This document shows, in pieces, positions 52,305-61,155 of a DNA stretch of 64,000 nt. The notes under the pieces are model-generated. The model made no database searches. It was not told the origin of the DNA and saw only the letters and a list, made by a program, of their open reading frames with translations. The position numbers and the translations under genes were made by a program. Position 1 is the first letter of the stretch. Each line of letters begins with the position of its first letter. Origin of the DNA: Achromobacter xylosoxidans (GTDB lineage: Bacteria > Pseudomonadota > Gammaproteobacteria > Burkholderiales > Burkholderiaceae_B); the NCBI RefSeq assembly GCF_002192695.1, contig NZ_MTLG01000115.1, positions 1 through 64,000 on the forward strand, written 5' to 3'.

Positions 52305-53225
52305 ATGGACGGAGGTTTGAGCGCGCGGCGCCTGCAATACTTCTTCGAGGCGGTGACGACCGGATCGGTGCGCGGCGCAGCCGAGCGCCTGGGCGTGGAG
52401 CCGTCCATCGTCAGCCGCCAGATCCAGCTGCTGGAGACGGAGCTGGGCGTGGCGCTGCTGGAGCGCAAGGGCCGCGGCATCGTGCCCACCGACATGGCCG
52501 CCATTGTGATGGATCACTGCCGCGACCGGCAGGCCAGCGAACAGGCCCTGCGCGCCCGACTGGACGAGGTCAACGGTTTGCAACGCGGCGATATCCAGAT
52601 CGTCACCAGCGAGGGCTTCGTCGATATCCTGATGAGCGGCGTGGTGGATGAATTCTGCCGGCAGCATCCCGGCGTGCGGGTGTCGCTGAAGGTGGCTGGC
52701 GCTTCCGACGCGGTGCGCGCCGTGGTGCACGACGACGCGCATATCGGCGTGGTGTTCGGCGCGCCGGCGGACCCCGGCATACGCGTGGTTCATACGCGCA
52801 ACCATCCTCTGTGCGTGATCGCGTGGCCGGATCATCCGCTGGCGCGGCAGCGCAAGCGGCCGACGCTGAAGGACGTGGCGCGCTATCCGATTGCGCTGAT
52901 GGGGCCGGGCTTCGGCTTGCGCCAGCTGATCGAGATGGCGGAACTGTCCGAGAACATCGTGCTGTCGCCCAGCTTCATCGCCAACTCGGTGGTGACGCTC
53001 AAGCGCTATGTGGAGAGCCGCCTGGGGCTGACCTTCACGTCGGCGAATTCCGTGGTGAAGGAAGTCGCCCGGGGCGAACTGGTGGCGCTGCGCACCACCA
53101 ACCCCATCTTCGAGGCGGCGCAGACGCGGCTGATCGTGCGGGCCAACCGGCCGTTGACGAGCGCCGCGCGCGGCATGCTGGAACGGATCCAGGCATCGCC
53201 GCTGTTCCACGGCGCGAAGCCGTAG
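52305..53225 (+). CDS. LysR family transcriptional regulator
   Basis: A 306-residue LysR protein with HTH in RLQYFFEAVTTGSVRGAAERLGVEPSIVSRQI (marked here by its ends, about residues 9-40) and an effector domain. The ATG at 52305 has AAGGGGA upstream; a longer reading back into the divergent Bug gene is an artefact. It is divergent from the Bug-M81 pair with 192 bases between and most likely controls it. That spacer holds CGCAGC (52218-52223) / GCTGCG (52241-52246), a possible site. Confidence 0.88.
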   Translation: MDGGLSARRLQYFFEAVTTGSVRGAAERLGVEPSIVSRQIQLLETELGVALLERKGRGIVPTDMAAIVMDHCRDRQASEQALRARLDEVNGLQRGDIQIVTSEGFVDILMSGVVDEFCRQHPGVRVSLKVAGASDAVRAVVHDDAHIGVVFGAPADPGIRVVHTRNHPLCVIAWPDHPLARQRKRPTLKDVARYPIALMGPGFGLRQLIEMAELSENIVLSPSFIANSVVTLKRYVESRLGLTFTSANSVVKEVARGELVALRTTNPIFEAAQTRLIVRANRPLTSAARGMLERIQASPLFHGAKP

Positions 53226-53254
53226 CGGGCGATGCCTGGAGAGAGGTTGCTTGT

Positions 53255-54271
53255 TTAACGCACCGGCCAACCGTACATCAGCCCGCCATCGCGGTAAGAA
53301 GCGTTCAGGCCGCGCGGCAGCTTCAGCGGGCTGCTGGGGCCGAGATTCTTCTCAAAGCTCTCGCCGTAGTTGCCGATGTTCTTGATGATGTTGTAGGCCC
53401 ACTTGTCGTCCACGCCCAGGTTCTTGCCCATGCCCGGCGTCACGCCCAGCAGGCGCTGCACGTTGGGGTTGGTGCTCTTGAGCATTTCGTCGACGTTCTT
53501 GGACGTGATGCCGTATTCCTCGGCTTCCAGCATGGCGAACAGGGTCCAGCGCACCACGTTGAACCATTGTTCGTCGCCCTGGCGGACCATCGGGCCCAGG
53601 GGTTCCTTGGAGAAGTTCTCCGGCAGGATGTCGTACTTTTCCGGGTTCTCCAGGTTGCTGCGCGCCGCCGCCAGCTGCGACTTGTCGCCGGTGAACGCAT
53701 CGCAGCGGCCCACCGCGAAGGCGCGGATGATCTCGTCCAGGCGTTCCACGACCACGGGCTTGAAGACGATGTTCTGCGAGCGGAACCAGTCAGCCAGGTT
53801 CAGTTCGGTGGTGGTGCCGGGCTGCACGCAGACCGTGGCGCCGTCCAGTTCCTTGGCGCTTTTGACGTTCAGGGACTTGTTCACCATGATGCCCTGGCTG
53901 TCGTAGTAGTTCACGGCCACGCCGATCAGGCCCAGCGTGGTGTCGCGGGTCAGCGACAGCGTGGTGTTGCGGGGCAGGACGTCGACTTCGCCGGACTGCA
54001 GCGCGGTGAAGCGCTGCAATGCGCTGACGGCCATGATCTTGGCCTTGGAGGCGTCGCCGAACATGGTGATGGCCAGCGCGCGGCACAGGTCCACGTCCAG
54101 ACCGATCCAGCCGCCCTTGCTGTCGTTCACCGAGAAGCCGGCAACGCCGGTGGACACGCCGCATTGGACGAAGCCCTTGTTCTTGACCGCCTCGAAAGTC
54201 GCGCCGGCGTGGGCGGTCAAGGACGAAATGAGTAAGGCGGTGCCTGCCGCAGCCAGTTTGAGTGCTTTCAT
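53255..54271 (-). CDS. Amino acid ABC transporter substrate-binding protein (AapJ-like), orphan
   Basis: A 338-residue periplasmic receptor of the general L-amino-acid type. A signal peptide ends at TAHAGA (about residue 23); then come NKGFVQCGVSTGVAGFSVND and GLDVDLCRALA with the family cysteines, and VCVQPGTTTELNLADWFR. AapJ normally stands before the permease genes aapQM and ATPase aapP; none are here, as a LysR gene and a FUSC gene flank it. It may feed a transporter elsewhere in the genome. Confidence 0.88.
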   Translation of the reverse strand: MKALKLAAAGTALLISSLTAHAGATFEAVKNKGFVQCGVSTGVAGFSVNDSKGGWIGLDVDLCRALAITMFGDASKAKIMAVSALQRFTALQSGEVDVLPRNTTLSLTRDTTLGLIGVAVNYYDSQGIMVNKSLNVKSAKELDGATVCVQPGTTTELNLADWFRSQNIVFKPVVVERLDEIIRAFAVGRCDAFTGDKSQLAAARSNLENPEKYDILPENFSKEPLGPMVRQGDEQWFNVVRWTLFAMLEAEEYGITSKNVDEMLKSTNPNVQRLLGVTPGMGKNLGVDDKWAYNIIKNIGNYGESFEKNLGPSSPLKLPRGLNASYRDGGLMYGWPVR

Positions 54272-54411
54272 GGGTGTCTCCGCGCCATCCGGCGCATTTT
54301 TAGCGATCAGCCGAAGGCTGAGGTGCGGCGAATGGTAGCCAGCGGCATAAGGGGGGAGAATCAGGGAATTCCCGTTAAATCCGTCGGGCGGAATTTTCGA
54401 CAGGCTTATCC

Positions 54412-55536
54412 ATGAACAAGAACAAAGAACCCTCGGGGCACGGCCCGGCTGCGTGGCGCGGGTACGCCTGGGCCAAGGCGCGCCTGCTCGGCATATGGCG
54501 CGAACTGATCCGCGTCAACGCCAGCGACCGGCCCTGGGAAATGCCCCTGGCCGCAGCGCTGTCTTCAGGGCTGCCCTTGCTGGTGGGCGCCTATTTCGGC
54601 CGCATGGATTACGGCCTGATGTCCAGTCTGGGCGGCATGGTGTTCCTGAGCTTGCCCAATTCCTCGCTGCAGCACCGCATGATGATGTTGCTGGCGGCGT
54701 CCTTCGGCATGGTGGCCTGCTATGCGGTGGGCGCGCTGACGCAGTTCTGGCCCGCGGTCATGCTGGTGGCGTTGACCTTCATTGCCATGGTGGTGAACAT
54801 GGTTTGCCGCTGCTACCGGCTGGGGCCGCCGGGCAGCCTGTTCTACATCATGGCGACCGCGATCGCGGCCTACACGCCGGGGAACGTGGAAGAAATCCCC
54901 ACACGCGTCGGCATGGTGGCCCTGGGCAGTCTGGTCGCGTGCCTGGTGGCGTTTGTGTATTCCCTGCACATGACGCGGGTTGCGCCGCCGCCGCCCGAAA
55001 CCGCGCTGCCCAGGCCCACGTTCGACTTCGTGGTCTACGACTCCGTGATCATCGGCCTGTTCGTGGGCGTGTCGCTGCTGGTAGCCGAGCTGCTGCAATT
55101 GCCGCGCCCCTACTGGGTGCCTGTCAGCTGCCTGGCCATCATCCAGGGAGCGACCCTGATGGCGGCCTGGAACCGCCAGCTGCATCGCATCCTGGGCACC
55201 GCCGTGGGCCTGTGCGTGGCGTGGGCCTTGTTGAGCCTGCCGCTGAATGTGTGGACCCTGAGCCTGGTGATGATGGCGCTGTCGTTCGGCATAGAAACGC
55301 TGGTGGTGCGCCATTACGCCAGCGCCGTGGTGCTGATCACGCCGCTGACGATTTTCCTGGCCGAGGCGCCGCACCTGGGCCAGGGCTATCCCGCGGCCGT
55401 CATCGAGGCGCGCTTCCTGGACACGGTGGTCGGCGCGTTCATCGGCGCCGTGGGCGCCGTGCTGCTGCACAACCAGCGCATCCGGCCGCGGCTGTCGCGC
55501 TGGATGCGGGCGGTGCTGCCCAGGCGGGTGAATTGA
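54412..55536 (+). CDS. FUSC family membrane protein
   Basis: A 374-residue inner-membrane protein with about ten hydrophobic segments in two repeats (from about 40-180 and 215-345), the pattern of the fusaric-acid-resistance/aromatic acid exporter-like superfamily. Full FUSC exporters carry a large cytoplasmic domain; this shorter form lacks it. Function may be efflux of aromatic acids, but there is no direct evidence. It has its own spacer of 140 bases after the divergent receptor start. Confidence 0.8.
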   Translation: MNKNKEPSGHGPAAWRGYAWAKARLLGIWRELIRVNASDRPWEMPLAAALSSGLPLLVGAYFGRMDYGLMSSLGGMVFLSLPNSSLQHRMMMLLAASFGMVACYAVGALTQFWPAVMLVALTFIAMVVNMVCRCYRLGPPGSLFYIMATAIAAYTPGNVEEIPTRVGMVALGSLVACLVAFVYSLHMTRVAPPPPETALPRPTFDFVVYDSVIIGLFVGVSLLVAELLQLPRPYWVPVSCLAIIQGATLMAAWNRQLHRILGTAVGLCVAWALLSLPLNVWTLSLVMMALSFGIETLVVRHYASAVVLITPLTIFLAEAPHLGQGYPAAVIEARFLDTVVGAFIGAVGAVLLHNQRIRPRLSRWMRAVLPRRVN

Positions 55537-55610
55537 CGGCGCCGGCTCGCGGAGTCCGTCGCCACGCATAGCTCCATTCGTGGCTGATTTACGTACCCGG
55601 CGCCGCGCCG

Positions 55611-56456
55611 TCAAGCGGGCCGCTTGACCAGCACCACCAACGCAATGCCGAGCAGGATCAGCACCGAAGCCGTCACCAGGATGGCGGTCACGGGCTCATG
55701 CAGGAACAGGGTTCCTCCGAACGCCGTCAGCACCGGCACGCTGAGCTGCACGGTCGCGGCGTGGGTCACTTTCAGCCCCTTGAGCGCCGCGTACCAGAAG
55801 ACATAGCCCAGGCCCGATGTCACTGCGCCGGAGGCCACGGCATACGCCACGCCCGCCGCGTCGTAGCCCACGCCCGCGGCCAAGGCATGCAGCAGAAACA
55901 GCAGCAGCGCGACCGGCGCGGCGCGGATGAAGTTGCCCGCCGTCGCCGATGCCGCATCCCGGGCGCTTCGGCCCAGCAATGAATAGGCGCCCCACGCGAT
56001 GCCGGCCGCGATCATCAGCAAGGCATGGAACGACGGCGGCGCGCTGACGCTGGGCAGCATCAGGATCACCAGGCCGGCCACCGCCAGGCCTATGCCCAGC
56101 CCCTGCGTGATGCTCAGCCTCTCGCCGATGAAGAATCCGTACAGGATCATGCTGATCTGGATCGACGCGAACAGCAGCAAGGCGCCGGTTCCTGCCGGGA
56201 TCTGGGTGTAGGCATAGGCGAAGGCCACGGCATAGGCCAGCAGCGCCAACGCACCACGCCAATTGCCTTCCAGCGCCTTCGTCGGCTTGCGCAGGCGCAA
56301 CACCAGCCACAGCACCAATGCGCCGGAAGCGATGCGGATGGCGACGAAGGTGGCCGGATCGATCGCGGTCTGCTTGAGCGCAAGGCGGCACAGCAGCGAG
56401 TTGCCGGCGAACGCGAGCATGGAGAGCAGGGTGAGCGCGTACAGGCGGGGTGTCAT
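55611..56456 (-). CDS. EamA family (DMT superfamily) transporter
   Basis: A 281-residue inner-membrane protein with ten hydrophobic segments in two EamA repeats, starting MTPRLYALTLLSMLAFAGNSLLCRLAL and with the late AYFFWYAALKGLK-like element (YVFWYAALKGLK) typical of the family. Substrate unknown. It is convergent with the FUSC gene, 74 bases between stops, and 120 bases downstream of a LysR gene on the same strand. Confidence 0.86.
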   Translation of the reverse strand: MTPRLYALTLLSMLAFAGNSLLCRLALKQTAIDPATFVAIRIASGALVLWLVLRLRKPTKALEGNWRGALALLAYAVAFAYAYTQIPAGTGALLLFASIQISMILYGFFIGERLSITQGLGIGLAVAGLVILMLPSVSAPPSFHALLMIAAGIAWGAYSLLGRSARDAASATAGNFIRAAPVALLLFLLHALAAGVGYDAAGVAYAVASGAVTSGLGYVFWYAALKGLKVTHAATVQLSVPVLTAFGGTLFLHEPVTAILVTASVLILLGIALVVLVKRPA

Positions 56457-56576
56457 GGCGCGGTGTTTCCCTTGGGCAGCGCTTCGGCGATCGTGTCCGG
56501 AAAAAGCGGGATGGAACGATGATCAGATCGTAGCGCGGAGTTTCGGCTGGCGGTTGGGATACGCGTGCGATTCGTC

Positions 56577-57485
56577 TCAGTGGGTACGTACTTTGGCCGA
56601 AGCTTTTGAGCTGAGGGCATGGGCGGCATGCTGCCACAGCGCGCCCACTGCCGCGGATTGCCGTCCAGCGGCAGAGCGCAGCAGCCCGAATTCCCGGCGC
56701 GCCGCCGGGCTCAGCGGCAAGGCCCGCAACTGGCGCATGTCCGCGGGCAGCGTGGACTCGGGAACCACCGCGACCCCCATGCCCTCTCGCACCAATGCGC
56801 AGGCGCTGGCCCAGTCGCGGACCGTGACGCGGATGTCGTTGAGTTCCAGCCCGGCCTTGCGCGCCAGGCTCAGGCCATTCACGGCGCAGCCGCCGGTCGC
56901 GAGAATGAACGGTTCATCGGCCAGCTCGGCCAGTGCGACGCCCCGCGATGATGCGCGGCGGCTGAGCGCATGCATGCCGGGCAGCAGCGCTATCCAGCGA
57001 TCGCGGCCCAGGATCAGGGCTTGCCTTTGCGTTGCGGGGTTCATCACCACGCCCAGATCGATGGCGCCGCGCGACAGCCATTCCTCGACCTCTTCATCCG
57101 TGCCCTCCAAGGCCACCACCTCGATGCCGGGGTGGCGCAGCCGGAAGCCGTGCAGCAGGGGCGGCAGCAGCGTCGAGATGACCGAGGGAAAGCTGCCCAG
57201 CCGGATGCGGCCCTGGCTCAGTCCCTGGCTGTCGTCGGCCAGGGCGCGGATGGACTCCAGGTGAGACAGCATCGCGCGGGCGTGATCGATGACCTGTTCG
57301 CCGAGCGCCGTTACCGCCACTTCCTTGCGGGAGCGGGTGAAAACCTGGAGGCCCAGCGACGCTTCCAGTTGCGCAATGGCCTGGCTGGCGCCGGACTGGG
57401 TGATGCCCACGCGCTCGGCGGCGCGGGAGATGTTGCCTGTGTCGGCCGTCGCGACGAGCAGGCGCCAATGTCCCAGGTTCAACAT
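56577..57485 (-). CDS. LysR family transcriptional regulator
   Basis: A 302-residue LysR protein with the HTH in GNISRAAERVGITQSGASQAIAQLE (ends given, about residues 17-41) and a complete effector domain. It is divergent from the glutathione transferase gene with 96 AT-rich bases between, including the 11-base palindrome TAGCTGAGCTA (57492-57502), a plausible operator. It could also act on the EamA gene downstream of it. Confidence 0.88.
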   Translation of the reverse strand: MLNLGHWRLLVATADTGNISRAAERVGITQSGASQAIAQLEASLGLQVFTRSRKEVAVTALGEQVIDHARAMLSHLESIRALADDSQGLSQGRIRLGSFPSVISTLLPPLLHGFRLRHPGIEVVALEGTDEEVEEWLSRGAIDLGVVMNPATQRQALILGRDRWIALLPGMHALSRRASSRGVALAELADEPFILATGGCAVNGLSLARKAGLELNDIRVTVRDWASACALVREGMGVAVVPESTLPADMRQLRALPLSPAARREFGLLRSAAGRQSAAVGALWQHAAHALSSKASAKVRTH

Positions 57486-57581
57486 ATTAAGTAGCTGAGC
57501 TAATGATGAGGAATTAGAGCATTAATTTTACCGGTGCACCCTGGCGCGAGAGACTGCTCTCTGTTGTTTCCCGGAGATGTC

Positions 57582-58187
57582 ATGAAGCTTTACTACGCCC
57601 CGCATACCTGCTCACTGTCGCCGCACATCGTCTTGCGCGAACTGGAATTGCCCTTCGAACTGGTCAAGGTGAACAACCAGACCAAGCAGACCGCGGACGG
57701 CCGCGATTTCCGCACGATCAACCCCAAGGGTTATGTCGCCGCGCTGGAGCTGGACGATGGCGATGTGCTCACTGAAGGGCCGGCCATCGTCCAGTACCTG
57801 GCCGACCTGCATCCTGGCATGCAGCTGGCGCCACCAAATGGCACGCGCGAACGCACGCGGCTGCAGGAATGGCTGAACTTCCTAACCAGCGAGATCCACG
57901 CAGGATCGGCGCCCTTGTTCCAGTCGGCCTTGCCCGAAGCCGCCAAGGCGCACTTCCGCGAACGGCTCTTCAAACGCTTCGATTACCTGGACGGCATCCT
58001 GGCCGGGAGCAGCTACTTGGTGGGCCAGCAGTTCAGCGTGGCCGATGCCTATCTGTTTACCGTGCTGGGATGGTGCAGGTTCTTTGCAATCGACCTGGAT
58101 CGCTGGCCATCCCTCGCGGCATACGCGGCCCGCATCGGAGAGCGCCCTGCGGTGCGGGCCGCGCTGCGCGCGGAGGCGCAGGGCTGA
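57582..58187 (+). CDS. gst: Glutathione S-transferase, beta class
   Basis: A 201-residue cytosolic enzyme joining glutathione to electrophiles. The N-terminal thioredoxin fold starts MKLYYAPHTCSLSPHIVLRE with the beta-class cysteine C10, and the glutathione-binding GPAIVQYLAD follows near 65-74. The C-terminal half is the all-helical domain with SVADAYLFTVLGW. The ATG at 57582 has CCGGAGA upstream. It is divergent from a LysR gene, its likely regulator. Confidence 0.92.
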   Translation: MKLYYAPHTCSLSPHIVLRELELPFELVKVNNQTKQTADGRDFRTINPKGYVAALELDDGDVLTEGPAIVQYLADLHPGMQLAPPNGTRERTRLQEWLNFLTSEIHAGSAPLFQSALPEAAKAHFRERLFKRFDYLDGILAGSSYLVGQQFSVADAYLFTVLGWCRFFAIDLDRWPSLAAYAARIGERPAVRAALRAEAQG

Positions 58188-58215
58188 ACGTCATGCGGCC
58201 ACGGCAAGGGATGGA

Positions 58216-58950
58216 CTAGGCCTGCTGGCGCGTGGCCGCCAAAACGATTTCACGCACGCACACGCCGTCCGGCTGCGCATAGGCGTAATGGATGGCGTTG
58301 GCCACGTCCTCGGCGGCCAGCACCTTGCCGCCCATCTCGGCCTTCCAGGCTTCGTAGCCCGTCTTGATGTCCGCGTCGGTGGTGTGGCCCAGCAACTCGG
58401 TCTCCACGGCGCCCGGCGCGATCGTGGTCACGCGCACGTTGTGCGCCGACAATTCCTCGCGCAGGTTTTCCGACAAGCCGTGCACGGCGAACTTGGTGCC
58501 CACGTAGGCCACGTGATTGGGGAAGGTCTTGCGCCCGGCCACGGAACTGACGTTGATGATGTTGCCGCGCTTGCGCTGGACCATGCCCGCCGCGACCGCG
58601 TGGACGCCGTTCAACACGCCTTTGACGTTCACGTCCAGCATCCGGTCCCATTGATCCGGGTCCTGGCGCGTGATGTCGCCCAACAGCATGACGCCTGCGT
58701 TGTTGATGAGCGCATCGGCCGGGCCGAAGCGCGCTTCGCCTTCCTGCACGGCGGCGGCCAGCGCGGCGCGGTCGGTCACGTCCACGGACAGCGCCAGGGT
58801 GTCGGGCAGGTTCAGCGCCTGCATTTTTTCCAGCCGGCGGGCCAGCAGCAGCAGCGGATGGCCGTGAGCCGAGAACAGGCGGGCGGTAGCCAGACCGATG
58901 CCGGAACTGGCGCCCGTGATGATGACGAGGGGTTTTTTCAAAGTGGACAT
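58216..58950 (-). CDS. SDR family oxidoreductase
   Basis: A 244-residue short-chain dehydrogenase of the YdfG/serine-dehydrogenase-like kind. Visible motifs are TGASSGIGLATARL (about 13-26), NNAGVMLLG, the serine in NVSSVAG and YVGTK as YxxxK. The ARRLEK after strand 2 suggests NADPH. Substrate unknown. It is divergent from a LysR gene with 111 bases between starts, a typical regulator-target pair, and convergent with the glutathione transferase gene. Confidence 0.88.
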   Translation of the reverse strand: MSTLKKPLVIITGASSGIGLATARLFSAHGHPLLLLARRLEKMQALNLPDTLALSVDVTDRAALAAAVQEGEARFGPADALINNAGVMLLGDITRQDPDQWDRMLDVNVKGVLNGVHAVAAGMVQRKRGNIINVSSVAGRKTFPNHVAYVGTKFAVHGLSENLREELSAHNVRVTTIAPGAVETELLGHTTDADIKTGYEAWKAEMGGKVLAAEDVANAIHYAYAQPDGVCVREIVLAATRQQA

Positions 58951-59061
58951 GGCGGACTCCTGATATCGGTTTTATGTATGCTTGAGTGTCGGGAATCATT
59001 CTATTCTTGGTGATTTCGCCTGAGAAATGGTTTATTCCTTTAGAAGAAATCGGAAAATCTT

Positions 59062-59877
59062 ATGGATAGCCGCCAGCTCAAGGCCTTTGTCGCCGTCTTC
59101 GAAGAGCGCAACATCACGGCCGCCGCCCGCCGCCTGCACCTGAGCCAGCCCGCGCTGTCGGGCACGATCAAAAGCCTGGAGGACCTGCTGGGCACGCAGT
59201 TGTTCACGCGGCAGGCGCGGGGCGTGGCCGTGACGGAGGACGCCCGCATCCTGTATCCGCAGGCGCGCCGCATCCTGTCGCAAACGGACTCGATGACGCA
59301 GCAGTTCCGCCACGGCTCGCCTGGATCTCGCGTCGAGATCGGCGTGGAGGCGGATATTGCCGGACAGGACATCGCCGCCTTCATGCGCGCGGCGCGTGAG
59401 GTCGTGCCGGCGCTTTTCGTGAGTCTGCTTGAAGGGTGCCAGGGCGATGCCCGGCTGGCGACCGAAGACGAGCGTTGCGAGGACGAGCTGTTCCTGCCCC
59501 TGTCCGTCGATCCTTACGTGCTGGCCATGCCCGCAGGCAGCGACGCGGACGCCGCATTGCCGTGGATCGTGTGCCCGAACCATCCGACGCATCAGCGTCT
59601 GCTGCCCTACTATGGCGCCGGGGCAAACACGCCGGCCGCGCACGCAGGATCGCTGCGCCTGGCATTGGCGTTGACCGCTGCCGGCGCAGGCATGTGCGTG
59701 GCGCCGGAGTCCCTCGCCGGCAGCCAGGCCGGCGTGGAGATCAGGCCTCTGGAAGGGCTGGAGATGGCGCGTCGCGTCGGGCTTTGCTATGCGGTGCAAT
59801 CGTTGGACAAGTCCGCGGTGGCAACGCTGGTGGAGCGGCTTGGGGTGTATGCGTTCCAGGGCACGCATACAGCATAA
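59062..59877 (+). CDS. LysR family transcriptional regulator, short
   Basis: A 271-residue LysR protein: HTH in NITAAARRLHLSQPALSGTIK (ends given, about residues 16-36), then an effector domain some 30 residues shorter than usual. Expected control target is the divergent SDR gene. A strong 20-bp hairpin lies 37 bases after its stop. Confidence 0.86.
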   Translation: MDSRQLKAFVAVFEERNITAAARRLHLSQPALSGTIKSLEDLLGTQLFTRQARGVAVTEDARILYPQARRILSQTDSMTQQFRHGSPGSRVEIGVEADIAGQDIAAFMRAAREVVPALFVSLLEGCQGDARLATEDERCEDELFLPLSVDPYVLAMPAGSDADAALPWIVCPNHPTHQRLLPYYGAGANTPAAHAGSLRLALALTAAGAGMCVAPESLAGSQAGVEIRPLEGLEMARRVGLCYAVQSLDKSAVATLVERLGVYAFQGTHTA

Positions 59878-59913
59878 GAAGGCCGCGCAACGCCATCGAG
59901 AGGTCCGGAAAAC

Positions 59914-59961
59914 AAGGCGCAAGACTGCAACTTCACTCGTTAAGTTGTAGTCTTGCGCCTT
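59914..59961. terminator. 20-bp hairpin between LysR and Bug genes
   Basis: Arm 59914-59933 pairs with 59942-59961 around an eight-base loop; all 20 positions pair, one as G-T. It ends in CCTTT, so the T run is short. It most likely stops the LysR transcript, but lying 48 bases before the Bug gene ATG it could also fold in that gene's leader. Confidence 0.7.
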
Positions 59962-60009
59962 TCGCCAGTAAACATGGCCGCGCTGCGGCCGATCAGGGAG
60001 GAGATAACT

Positions 60010-60999
60010 ATGACAACGCGATCCGGCGCCAAGCTGGGCAAGGCGGTATGGGGGATGACGCTGGCTGCCGTGGCGTTTGCCGCATCGGTTTCCAACGCGC
60101 ACGCGGACGACTATCCATCGCAGCCGATCAAGCTGATCGTGCCCTTTGCCGCCGGAGGCGGCAACGACGGAATCGCGCGTCTTCTGGGGCAACTGCTGTC
60201 CGATGGCCTGAAGCAGCCCGTAGTAGTGGAGAACCGCCCCGGCGCGGGCGGCAAGCTGGGCGTGGAGCAGGGCCTGAAGGCAGCACCCGACGGCTACACC
60301 CTGACCTTGATTTCCAACAGCTACTCGGTCAACCCCAGCCTGTACAAGCTGCCGTTCGACCCGGTGGAAGACATGACGCCAATCGGCATGATCGCGCGCG
60401 CGCCGTTCTTCGTGTCGGTCAATCCCAGCGTGCCGGCGGACAGCCTGGGCGATCTGGTGGCCCTGGCCAAGAAGAAGCCGGGCGGGTTGACCTATGCCTC
60501 GTCTGGCACGGGCGGGATTTCGCATCTGGCGATGGAGGCCTTCTTGAAGACGGCCGGCATCACCATGGTCCACATCCCCTACAAGGGGTCCGCGCCGGCC
60601 TTGACGGACACCGTTTCAGGCCAGGTCAACGTGATGCTGACCACGGCGGGGTCGACGCTGCCTTACCGCGAGGACAAGCGCCTGAAGGTGCTGGCCGTGA
60701 CCTTGCCGCAGCGCGTGTCCTCGGCGCCGGACATCCCCACCGTGCGCGAGGCCGGCGTGCCGTATGACGTGACGGTGTGGTACGGCATCATCGCGCCCAA
60801 GGGCGTGCCGCCGCAGGTGCAGGCCAAGCTGAACGCCGCGATCAATGCGGCCGTTGTGATGCCAGAGATGGCTGATCGTCTGAAGGCGACCGGGGAGGCG
60901 GCCGCGCCGGGTAGCCCGCAGGACTTTCGCGATCAGATCGTGAAGGAGATTTCCTTGTGGGGCGATGTGGTGCGTGAGGCGGGTGTGACGGTCAATTGA
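60010..60999 (+). CDS. Bug-family tripartite tricarboxylate transporter substrate-binding protein
   Basis: A 329-residue periplasmic receptor with signal peptide (about 1-34, ending NAHA) and the Bug motifs YPSQPIKLIVPFAAGGGNDGIAR and VVVENRPGAGGKLG. Later, PYKGSAPALTDTVSGQV is the conserved ligand-side loop. GGAGGAGATAA precedes the ATG at 60010. No membrane partner or enzyme gene is attached; it is monocistronic and followed by an intrinsic terminator. Confidence 0.92.
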   Translation: MTTRSGAKLGKAVWGMTLAAVAFAASVSNAHADDYPSQPIKLIVPFAAGGGNDGIARLLGQLLSDGLKQPVVVENRPGAGGKLGVEQGLKAAPDGYTLTLISNSYSVNPSLYKLPFDPVEDMTPIGMIARAPFFVSVNPSVPADSLGDLVALAKKKPGGLTYASSGTGGISHLAMEAFLKTAGITMVHIPYKGSAPALTDTVSGQVNVMLTTAGSTLPYREDKRLKVLAVTLPQRVSSAPDIPTVREAGVPYDVTVWYGIIAPKGVPPQVQAKLNAAINAAVVMPEMADRLKATGEAAAPGSPQDFRDQIVKEISLWGDVVREAGVTVN

Positions 61000-61085
61000 T
61001 CGTCTTGCGCGGAACTGGGCACGAGACGTGGCAACACGTGAAAACCGTCTGCGACAGTCCTTGCCTGGGTCGAACAAGAAAAAAG

Positions 61086-61113
61086 CCGTTGACGGCAAAC
61101 GTCAACGGTTTTT
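61086..61113. terminator. Intrinsic terminator after the Bug gene
   Basis: CCGTTGACG (61086-61094) and CGTCAACGG (61100-61108) make a perfect nine-base stem around GCAAA, followed by five T. The preceding A run means it may also serve the minus-strand AraC gene. Confidence 0.93.
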
Positions 61114-61155
61114 GGGGTTCTGGCGGAGGCCTCTTTGTCTGATTGCGACGAGGGG

